From: Lachnospiraceae bacterium
GTDB lineage: Bacteria > Bacillota > Clostridia > Lachnospirales > Lachnospiraceae
Reading direction: 5' to 3'
DNA length: 33,267 nucleotides
Assembly (NCBI GenBank): GCA_017521605.1
Contig: JAFXCD010000114.1
Span: 1-33,267 of the forward strand
This document shows, one piece after another, positions 15,537-21,621 of this stretch. Under the pieces are notes generated by a model. That model had not been told where the DNA came from. It was given only the letters and a program-made list of their open reading frames with translations, and made no database searches. A program made the position numbers and the translations under genes. Position 1 is the first letter of the stretch. Each line of letters opens with the position of its first letter.

Positions 15537-16175
15537 TTGAAAACCTTTCAAAAACCATTGACCGCAGGAGAGGAAGCGGAATATCTGCGGCAGCTAAAAG
15601 GGACGGACAAAGAGGCTGCAGCCAGGGCAAAGGATATTCTGGTAGAACGTAATTTGAGATTGGTTGCCCATATTGTGAAGAAATATCAGAATGTGGATGA
15701 GGATATGGAAGATTTGTTGTCCATCGGGTGTGTGGGGCTGATTAAAGCAATAGATTCCTTTGATTTAGAAAAGGGAAGGCTGGCCACTTATGCCTGTCGT
15801 TGTATTGACAATGAGCTTTTGATGATGTTAAGAGCAAAAAAGAAGTATTCCAAAGAAGTATCCATGTTTGAGCCTATTGGTCAGGATAAAGAAGGTAACG
15901 AAATACGGTTGGTGGATATTATTGAGCAGCAGCACTTTGATGTAGTGGAGCAGATGGAGTATCGTAGTAATGTGCGCAAGATGAAGCAATATATGGAAAG
16001 CAGCCTTACAAAGAGAGAGAAGGAGATACTGGAACTACGATATGGATTAGGAAAAAGCAGAGAACTGACACAAAGCGAAGTTGGTGAAATGTATGGGATT
16101 TCCCGTAGTTATGTTAGTCGTATAGAGAAAAAAGCCTTACAAAAACTAAAGAAATGTTTTGATAATGATAAATAA
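15537..16175 (+). CDS. sigK: RNA polymerase sporulation sigma factor SigK
   Basis: The 212-residue sigma-70-type factor has region 2 (NLRLVAHIVKKYQNVDEDME, LLSIGCVGLIKAIDSF, GRLATYACRCIDNELLM), the SigK-like linker EPIGQDKEGNEIRLVDIIE, and region 4 with helix-turn-helix TQSEVGEMYGISRSYVSRIE. Sigma-K directs late mother-cell sporulation genes. The start is one of three consecutive TTG codons (15531-15539); the third gives the best spacing (six bases) from GGAGG. The protein starts straight with KTFQKPLTAGEE, which matches mature Bacillus sigma-K, so it lacks the roughly 20-residue inhibitory pro-sequence. The gene is not interrupted by a skin-type element. Confidence 0.9.
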   Translation: MKTFQKPLTAGEEAEYLRQLKGTDKEAAARAKDILVERNLRLVAHIVKKYQNVDEDMEDLLSIGCVGLIKAIDSFDLEKGRLATYACRCIDNELLMMLRAKKKYSKEVSMFEPIGQDKEGNEIRLVDIIEQQHFDVVEQMEYRSNVRKMKQYMESSLTKREKEILELRYGLGKSRELTQSEVGEMYGISRSYVSRIEKKALQKLKKCFDNDK

Positions 16176-16176
16176 G

Positions 16177-16205
16177 TTGTAAAATATACAAAAATAATGT
16201 ATAAT
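16177..16205 (+). promoter_or_regulatory. Sigma-A promoter of pilT
   Basis: TTGTAA, 17 bases and a perfect TATAAT start just after the sigK stop codon. The leader holds a small hairpin, AGGTAGA (16214-16220) with TCTGCCT (16228-16234). Confidence 0.8.
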
Positions 16206-16256
16206 GTACCGAGAGGTAGAGTATGAGTCTGCCTATTATTTTATGGAGGACGAAAA

Positions 16257-17309
16257 ATGGCTACAATAGAAGAAATTTTGACAGCGGCGAAAGAAGCCGG
16301 TGCATCCGATGTACATTTAACAGTAGGTATACCACCTAAAATGCGTGTAAATGGTAATCTGGTTACCATGGATTTTCCAAAGATGCTTCCTGCAGATACC
16401 TTGGATGTAGTTTTAAGTATTATGACAGAATCACAGCGTGACCGTTATGAAGAGAAGGGTGAATACGATATGTCTTTTGCCATACCTAATGTTGCCCGTT
16501 ACCGTGTGAATGTATTTAAGCAGAGAGGTTCAGCGGCATTGGCATTCCGTGTGGTTGCTACTGAAATACCATCCCCTGAGAAATTAGGTGTGCCTGAATC
16601 GGTTATTGATTTGTATCAGCGTAAGAGAGGTCTGATTCTGGTAACAGGACCTACCGGTAGTGGTAAATCTACCACTTTGGCTGCGATTATTGATAAAGTA
16701 AACAGCAACAGAGATGCTCATATTATTACTCTGGAAGACCCTATCGAGTATTTACATCAGCATAAGATGTCCATGGTAAACCAGAGAGAAATCGGTTTGG
16801 ACTCAGAGAACTATGCAAACGCACTTCGTGCAGCACTTCGTGAAGACCCAGATGTTATTCTGGTAGGAGAAATGCGTGACTTTGAAACCATAAGTGTTGC
16901 TATTACCGCGGCAGAAACCGGTCACTTGGTATTGTCTACCTTACATACCATTGGTGCAGCCAGTACCGTAGACCGTGTAATCGACGTATTCCCGCCTCAT
17001 CAGCAGCAACAGATTCGAGTACAGCTTTCCAACGTATTGGAAGCAGTTATTTCCCAGCAGCTGATTCCTACCTCAGATGGTAGAGGACGTTGTGCGGCAT
17101 TCGAGGTAATGCATGCAAACCATGCAGTACGTAACCTTATTCGTGAAGGTAAGTCACATCAGTTAATGTCAATTATACAGACCAACCGTAAGATTGGTAT
17201 GATTACTATGGATGATGCAATTTTACAGCTTTATTATGATGGTAAAATCGATAGAGAGCTTGCTATCCAGTTCGCTCAGGATGTGGATGGTATGGAGCAA
17301 AAGATTTAA
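16257..17309 (+). CDS. pilT: Type IV pilus retraction ATPase PilT
   Basis: The 350-residue secretion ATPase has Walker A GPTGSGKST (131-139), an Asp box (ITLEDPIEY, 157-165), Walker B DPDVILVGEMRD (197-208) and a His box (TGHLVLSTLHT, 221-231). The AIRAGGRE-like C-terminal motif of retraction ATPases is replaced here by NLIREGKSHQLMSIIQTN. PilT hexamers drive pilus retraction and twitching at the inner face of the membrane. The ribosome binding site is GGAGG, eight bases from ATG. No other pilus genes are nearby, so it acts with a distant locus or has a specialised use. A strong terminator follows, making it a single-gene unit. Confidence 0.95.
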   Translation: MATIEEILTAAKEAGASDVHLTVGIPPKMRVNGNLVTMDFPKMLPADTLDVVLSIMTESQRDRYEEKGEYDMSFAIPNVARYRVNVFKQRGSAALAFRVVATEIPSPEKLGVPESVIDLYQRKRGLILVTGPTGSGKSTTLAAIIDKVNSNRDAHIITLEDPIEYLHQHKMSMVNQREIGLDSENYANALRAALREDPDVILVGEMRDFETISVAITAAETGHLVLSTLHTIGAASTVDRVIDVFPPHQQQQIRVQLSNVLEAVISQQLIPTSDGRGRCAAFEVMHANHAVRNLIREGKSHQLMSIIQTNRKIGMITMDDAILQLYYDGKIDRELAIQFAQDVDGMEQKI

Positions 17310-17319
17310 TAGATATTTT

Positions 17320-17347
17320 ACAGCGGTCCAAATGGGCCGCTGTTTTT
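17320..17347 (+). terminator. Terminator of pilT
   Basis: CAGCGGTCC pairs with GGGCCGCTG (one T-G pair, AAAT loop) and is followed by five T residues, starting 11 bases after the stop codon. Confidence 0.92.
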
Positions 17348-17357
17348 GTAAGATAAG

Positions 17358-17765
17358 CTATAATAATCCTTGTTTTTTCATATGTTCAATTACATTTAGT
17401 TCAGCCCCATGCTCCTTTAGCCATAGCCGGCATTCCTTGTAGTCCGGAAGTATGGAGGCTACCATATTCCAGAATTCTTTGGAGTGATTCATATAGGTGA
17501 TATGGCAGAGTTCATGGACGACTACATAATCCAGAATTCTGGGAGGGGCGTACAATAAACGATAGTTAAAGGACAGGGTACCGGAGGAGGAACGACTGCC
17601 CCAGCGGGTCTTCTGGTCCCGAATGGTGATGCGGGTATAGGTGCCACCTGTAAGGGGGAGAAAATGCTGCACACGATTGGTGAAATGGGTTTTGGCTGCA
17701 CTACGGTAGCGATTGTCAAAAACCTCTATTCTTTTTCGCTCTTCAGGGGTATAGAACTGTGCCAT
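17358..17765 (-). CDS. YgjP/SprT-like zinc metallopeptidase (M48-related)
   Basis: The 135-residue protein carries the zinc site HELCH (in DYVVVHELCHITYMNHSKEF) and the family segment ITIRDQKTRWGSRSSSGTLS followed by FNYRLLYAPP. These identify the YgjP-like (DUF45) group, predicted cytosolic metallopeptidases of unknown substrate. The protein is short: most relatives have 60-100 more N-terminal residues, so it may be a trimmed version keeping only the catalytic core. ATG 17765 (minus strand) has AAAGGAA eight bases upstream; upstream extension to 17840 would cross the structured repeat and is not favoured. It converges on pilT. Confidence 0.87.
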   Translation of the reverse strand: MAQFYTPEERKRIEVFDNRYRSAAKTHFTNRVQHFLPLTGGTYTRITIRDQKTRWGSRSSSGTLSFNYRLLYAPPRILDYVVVHELCHITYMNHSKEFWNMVASILPDYKECRLWLKEHGAELNVIEHMKKQGLL

Positions 17766-17787
17766 GAGTATTTCCTTTCGTAAGAAT

Positions 17788-17891
17788 TCATGGTACAATA
17801 TACGCGAACACAAAGAGCCAAGCGGCTGCAAAGCAGACATTTGGCGAGTGTGTGCGAACCATGATGAAGTGAAACGGAGTCATGGTACAAT
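17788..17891. repeat. Structured intergenic repeat with 12-bp direct-repeat ends
   Basis: TCATGGTACAAT occurs at 17788-17799 and again at 17880-17891. Between them are nested inverted segments: TTCATGGT with ACCATGatGAA, CGCGAACAC with GTGTGTGCG (partial), GCCAA with TTGGC, and GCTGC with GCAG. Together they can fold into one long hairpin of about 80 bases. GCGAAC also repeats (17804 and 17854). The arrangement looks like a small dispersed or mobile repeat; copies elsewhere cannot be seen from this window. Confidence 0.55.
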
Positions 17892-17933
17892 TATAGCTTA
17901 ATAAAAGATATTTGAAAAGTAGGAAGTGAGCAT

Positions 17934-18599
17934 ATGACAGATAAAAAATGTATTGTAATCGGCGCCGGTGATTTGACGGTAGGTGCTGTGAATGTAGGAG
18001 AAGAGGATTTGGTTATCGCCGTGGATGGCGGTATTAATTATTGTGGCATATTGGAGATTGAACCGGATATTATCTTAGGAGATTTTGACTCGGTCAATGA
18101 AGCTCAGAGAGAGGCAATCCTAAACATGAAGGAACAGGCGCCGGACAGAGTTATCGCCTTGAAGCCGGAGAAGGATGATACGGACATGCTGGCAGCCCTT
18201 AAGCTGGGCTTGGAAATGGGATACGATGATTTCCTGATTTATGGAGCAACCGGTGGCAGGTTGGAGCATACTTTGGCCAATATCCAGTGCCTATTGTATC
18301 TGAAGAATCACGACGCAGTAGGGTATCTGATGGATGGCAGTGGCATGATTTTTGTCATAAAGAATGAAGAGGTGAAGCTGAGAGATAATCTGGAAGGTTA
18401 TTTTTCTTTGTTCTGCCTGGGCAAGGAAGCGAAAGGTGTCACCATAAAAGGTATGAAATACGAATTAGAGGACTATACCATGACCAATGATTTCCCCATT
18501 GGGGTTAGTAATGAGTTTATCGGGAAAGAGGCTAGTGTCAGTGTAAAGGACGGCGAACTGGTGGGAATTGTGAATTATGTGAGTGATGAGGTTGTATAA
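17934..18599 (+). CDS. thiN: Thiamine diphosphokinase
   Basis: The 221-residue cytosolic enzyme transfers pyrophosphate from ATP to thiamine. Diagnostic segments are VIAVDGGINYC, PDIILGDFDSV (acidic metal/ATP site), KPEKDDTDMLAAL, IYGATGGRLEHTLANIQCLL, and the C-terminal thiamine-binding domain with TMTNDFPIGVSNEF. The length is normal. The start has GGAAGTGA upstream. It lies alone, after the structured repeat. In many Firmicutes thiN follows rpe/rsgA, and here those are absent, consistent with local rearrangement. Confidence 0.95.
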   Translation: MTDKKCIVIGAGDLTVGAVNVGEEDLVIAVDGGINYCGILEIEPDIILGDFDSVNEAQREAILNMKEQAPDRVIALKPEKDDTDMLAALKLGLEMGYDDFLIYGATGGRLEHTLANIQCLLYLKNHDAVGYLMDGSGMIFVIKNEEVKLRDNLEGYFSLFCLGKEAKGVTIKGMKYELEDYTMTNDFPIGVSNEFIGKEASVSVKDGELVGIVNYVSDEVV

Positions 18600-18688
18600 G
18601 AAGCGGTAGTACATCCAAAGAGGATTTATATAAAAAGCTTAATGATTGGGAAGATGAACATGTAGGAAGAAAAAAGAAAACTGATTAA
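18599..18688 (+). pseudogene. Possible C-terminal remnant next to the immunity-like genes
   Basis: A frame without a start reads RSGSTSKEDLYKKLNDWEDE followed by HVGRKKKTD and a stop. The hydrophilic, lysine-rich tail looks coding and directly precedes three immunity-like genes, so it might be the scar of a toxin C-terminus. The evidence is only composition and position. A hairpin GGAAGAG/CTCTTCC (18690-18706) follows. Confidence 0.25.
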
Positions 18689-18777
18689 GGGAAGAGAGGC
18701 TCTTCCGGAGGAACTTAATACAACAAGCGGTAAGTGCGGTGGCAAACCGTAATATTGCGAAAAGAAAGGAACAAGAT

Positions 18778-19122
18778 ATGGATGTGAAAGAATATAACGA
18801 AATAATAGAGTGGGCTAATGAGAAGGGTGGCCTTGAATTTAAAGCATTTATGGAGATTATTTATAAGGCTCATGTGGATGGTACCATACTAAATTTTGAA
18901 GACGAAAGTCAGAGTTTTAGTGGGCAAGTGAAGAGAATTTTTTGCTTTTACAATCCCAGATTTCCGGATTTTGATTTGGGCATTAAAATTGGAGATAGTA
19001 TATTTAAAAGCATTAAAAATATCACGATGGAAGATTTTAAGATATTGTCGGATACCGAGTATGTTCTTTTAAGCAATGGTGTTTTGCAGATTAAAATTAA
19101 TTTAGAGAAAGGTACAGACTAA
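18778..19122 (+). CDS. Uncharacterised 114-residue acidic protein
   Basis: I do not recognise a family. The protein is soluble and mixed alpha/beta, beginning MDVKEYNEIIEWANEKGGLE and ending in a basic strand VLLSNGVLQIKINLEKGTD. ATG 18778 has AAAGGAA eight bases upstream; GTG 18739 lacks a ribosome binding site. Its stop codon overlaps the next start by one base (TAATG), so both are translated together. Its small size, acidity and neighbours (notably the SUKH-like gene at 19680) resemble an immunity-gene cluster, which is inference. Confidence 0.75.
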   Translation: MDVKEYNEIIEWANEKGGLEFKAFMEIIYKAHVDGTILNFEDESQSFSGQVKRIFCFYNPRFPDFDLGIKIGDSIFKSIKNITMEDFKILSDTEYVLLSNGVLQIKINLEKGTD

Positions 19123-19628
19123 TGAAAGAATATATTATCAAAGCAAAGATGGCAGAAGAACCAATAGTGGGAAAGGATAAAATGGGTGGAAAACCAACCT
19201 ATCAGCCACCAAATCCGGAAAAGATAAATGGCTTCTTTTTTATGGAATTGTATAACAGGGAGATTGATGAGGATACGGATATAATTTGTTGGCAGTTTTA
19301 TCAGGATGATGATTTTGCAGGTGCTTTGGAAGAGGTGATTGAAATACGAAAAGGCGCCTCCGCATATATAGACGGTTCTGTGAAGTTGAGACGTTGGATA
19401 AACGAATATGAATTAGAGTTACAGGAGTATACCTCAGAATATGATGGAAAAGAAGTGTCTATGATAGGAGGGAATCCCTCTAAAGAAGTGTTGAAGGATT
19501 GTAAGAAACATAAGATTAATTATGTTGGTGTGTTGTATAAAAACATTATTCCATATGATGATACAGGATTCGTGTTAGATCCTGTGATAATTGGAAGAAA
19601 TAAGCTAGGCAAATTGTATTGTGATTAA
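19122..19628 (+). CDS. Uncharacterised 168-residue protein coupled to the preceding gene
   Basis: No known family is recognised. The protein is soluble, without signal peptide or membrane segment. It has a Pro/Gly-rich loop (KMGGKPTYQPPNPEK) followed by an aromatic strand (NGFFFMELYN) and an acidic stretch (EIDEDTDIICWQFYQDDD). The C-terminus is a basic loop, GFVLDPVIIGRNKLGKLYCD. Translation is coupled to the upstream gene by a one-base overlap. The two genes probably form a pair; an immunity or toxin-neutralising role is possible from context only. Confidence 0.75.
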   Translation: MKEYIIKAKMAEEPIVGKDKMGGKPTYQPPNPEKINGFFFMELYNREIDEDTDIICWQFYQDDDFAGALEEVIEIRKGASAYIDGSVKLRRWINEYELELQEYTSEYDGKEVSMIGGNPSKEVLKDCKKHKINYVGVLYKNIIPYDDTGFVLDPVIIGRNKLGKLYCD

Positions 19629-19679
19629 TGATTATTAGTAAGATGCGATGCTTATACAATGTGAAAGGAGAAAGATGTA

Positions 19680-20363
19680 ATGAATGAAAAAGAATTTGTG
19701 CAAGGAGCATTTCGCGCATTGGTTGACAGGGGGGTTCTCAGTAATTCTGATTTTGTAGAGTCGAAAGTTACAGATATGGATATTCAGCAATTTGAAGATA
19801 AGTATGGTGTGGCTATGCCGTCGCTCTTTAAAACATACTTAGAAACCTATTGTTATACCTTTGATACAATAAATGCACCGATACCGGATGATAGAGATTC
19901 TATTATGGAAGAGGAAGAAGAACCTTGGACAGAATTGCAGTGGATTACACTATTTGCATTGCCCCAAGAGGAGCCTTTGAAAATGCTGGATGAGTATATG
20001 AATGGCTTCAGACAATTATTAAGGATAACGGAGTTGGATATCTATCATAAGGATTATCTTTTGCCAATTGGAGACTGGGGAGCAGGTTGGGGCTATTTAT
20101 TTATAGATTTGTCCAGAAGTGATGATGAAGTGGAGATAGATGATACAGATACTTGGAATATCGTATGGATAGATCACGGCGAATTAGATGAGGATTATTT
20201 GGGTGATGATGGGAAAATCCATGCATATGAGGTGGCTCCTGATTTCAAGACTTTGCTTCAGTGGTATTTTTATGGAATATATGATAAATGTTATGAAGAG
20301 CAATGCGAAAGTGAGGAAGAGGAACTTCCTGATTATTCAACATACATTGAGTGGGAATGTTAG
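19680..20363 (+). CDS. SUKH (SMI1/KNR4)-like immunity protein
   Basis: The 227-residue, very acidic protein resembles the SMI1/KNR4 (SUKH) superfamily. An N-terminal motif (DIQQFEDKYGVAMPSLFKTY, about residues 38-57) matches the family's I-x-x-F-E-x-x-x-x-x-x-L-P-x-x-(Y/F) opening. The central LLPIGDWGAGWGYLFIDLS matches its F-x-x-x-G/D-x-G core, and TWNIVWIDHGE follows. SUKH proteins commonly protect cells from contact-dependent or polymorphic toxins by binding them. No toxin gene is present in the window, so this would be an orphan antidote. GAAAGGAG lies nine bases before ATG. The gene follows the coupled pair after 51 bases. Confidence 0.8.
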   Translation: MNEKEFVQGAFRALVDRGVLSNSDFVESKVTDMDIQQFEDKYGVAMPSLFKTYLETYCYTFDTINAPIPDDRDSIMEEEEEPWTELQWITLFALPQEEPLKMLDEYMNGFRQLLRITELDIYHKDYLLPIGDWGAGWGYLFIDLSRSDDEVEIDDTDTWNIVWIDHGELDEDYLGDDGKIHAYEVAPDFKTLLQWYFYGIYDKCYEEQCESEEEELPDYSTYIEWEC

Positions 20364-20446
20364 AAGGAAGCGTAATATTTGTAAAGTGATTATTTGATAT
20401 TAGGCGGATAGGAAACATTTTCTACAATAATTGAATAGAAATTTAC

Positions 20447-20475
20447 TTGCACCACCATATGCTTTGCGTTATACT
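20447..20475 (+). promoter_or_regulatory. Sigma-A promoter of the Rpn-like gene
   Basis: TTGCAC (20447-20452), 17 bases and TATACT (20470-20475) make a good promoter with a predicted start near 20482 and a leader of about 130 bases. Confidence 0.75.
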
Positions 20476-20490
20476 GAATGCAAAGCATAT
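20457..20490. promoter_or_regulatory. Operator-like 11-bp inverted repeat across the promoter
   Basis: ATATGCTTTGC and GCAAAGCATAT are perfect inverted copies separated by 12 bases that include the -10 box. The left arm lies in the promoter spacer and the right arm over the transcription start, as expected for a repressor site. It could instead be a terminator for the upstream genes, since TTTTCATTTATT follows. Confidence 0.55.
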
Positions 20491-20565
20491 TTTCATTTAT
20501 TCTTTAGAATCTCTAATTCTATTTATTTCAGAAATTCATGCTTTTAATTCACATTACTAGAAAAA

Positions 20566-20596
20566 GCAGGAGGTTTCTGAAAGGGTATGCTCCTGC
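20566..20596 (+). repeat. Leader hairpin upstream of the Rpn-like gene
   Basis: GCAGGAG (20566-20572) pairs with CTCCTGC (20590-20596), just ahead of the true ribosome binding site GGAGG (20602-20606). CTCC could also pair with that site, so the leader might switch between a closed and an open form. Confidence 0.45.
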
Positions 20597-20613
20597 CATA
20601 AGGAGGGTACTAG

Positions 20614-21567
20614 ATGCGAGTAAAACGTAACTACAAGGATTCTATCTTTAGGATGCTGTATCTGGATGAGAAGGAGCTATTAAGTTTGTATAATGCGGTA
20701 AACGGTACGGATTATACGGACGTGGAAAATCTGGAGATTAACACACTACAGAATGCGATTTACATGAATATGAAGAATGATGTGTCATTCCTTTTTGATT
20801 TTCAGGTAAATTTGTATGAACAGCAATCTACAGTAAATCCAAACATGCCTTTAAGAGATTTAATCTATGTATCAAAATTAATTCAAAATATGGTAAGAGA
20901 TTGTGATTTATATGGCAGTGCATTAGTGAAAATTCCGGCACCCAGATTTGTGGTCTTTTATAACGGAAGTGAGAAGCAGCCGGAGAGAAAAGTATATAGA
21001 TTGTCAGATTCTTTTTCTAAAAAGCAGGATGAGCCGGAGTTGGAGGTGATAGTTACGGTATTGAATATCAATGCCGGAAATAATGCAGAGATTTTAGGGA
21101 AGTGTAAAACACTTAGAGAATATATGCAGTATACGGATAGAGTAAGGTGCTACGCTTTAAATATGCCTATAGAAGAGGCTGTAGAGTGTGCCATTACAGA
21201 ATGTATTAATGAGGGTATACTGGCAGAGTTTTTAAAGAAGAACCGTGCGGAGGCGATGGAAGTGAGTATATTTGAGTATAATGAAGAACTGCATCTGGCG
21301 AACCTGCGAAGGGAAGGATATGAAGAGGGGTTAGAGCAAGGAATAACTCAAGGAATAACTCAGGGGAAGTCTCTGTCTATTCTTGAACTATTAGATGAGT
21401 TGGGAGATGTTTCTGAGGAATTGAAGGTGAGAATTTTAGAGCAGACTCAGGATGATGTATTATCTAAATGGCATAAGCTGGCGGCTAGAGCAGAAAGTAT
21501 ACAGGAATTTGAGAAATTTATAAAGGAACAGTATGGGGATAAACCATTAATAAAATATAAACTATGA
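20614..21567 (+). CDS. Rpn/YhgA-type PD-(D/E)XK nuclease (recombination-promoting)
   Basis: The 317-residue protein belongs to the Rpn/YhgA-like group, formerly called putative transposases. The N-terminal KDSIFRMLYLDEKELLSLYN and the core MKNDVSFLFDFQVNLYEQQS followed by TVNPNMPLRDLIYVSKLI carry the PD-(D/E)XK-like acidic residues and the typical E/Q-Q-S. The C-terminal part has low-complexity GLEQGITQGITQGK (about residues 240-253), encoded by a perfect 12-base tandem repeat (CAAGGAATAACT at 21337 and 21349). Rpn proteins are DNA nucleases; some act in phage defence. Strong GGAGG lies eight bases before ATG. The gene has its own promoter with an operator-like palindrome. Confidence 0.9.
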   Translation: MRVKRNYKDSIFRMLYLDEKELLSLYNAVNGTDYTDVENLEINTLQNAIYMNMKNDVSFLFDFQVNLYEQQSTVNPNMPLRDLIYVSKLIQNMVRDCDLYGSALVKIPAPRFVVFYNGSEKQPERKVYRLSDSFSKKQDEPELEVIVTVLNINAGNNAEILGKCKTLREYMQYTDRVRCYALNMPIEEAVECAITECINEGILAEFLKKNRAEAMEVSIFEYNEELHLANLRREGYEEGLEQGITQGITQGKSLSILELLDELGDVSEELKVRILEQTQDDVLSKWHKLAARAESIQEFEKFIKEQYGDKPLIKYKL

Positions 21568-21621
21568 AAGGAAAAGTAATCCAGCCTTATTATAAAAGGT
21601 GCCGGATTATACCAAAACACC

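Noticed and set aside
17934-18599. TPP riboswitch in front of the thiamine kinase gene
   Set aside because: The upstream region has neither the CTGAGA nor the ACCTGATCTGG-type core of a TPP aptamer; the structure there is a repeat-like hairpin.
18778-19628. Coupled pair as a type II toxin-antitoxin module
   Set aside because: Neither protein shows a DNA-binding antitoxin domain or a known toxin fold, so an immunity-like label is kept as context-based inference only.
21337-21360. CRISPR-like or other repeat array
   Set aside because: Only two adjacent 12-base copies inside a gene with no spacers; no CRISPR array or cas gene was seen anywhere in the window.
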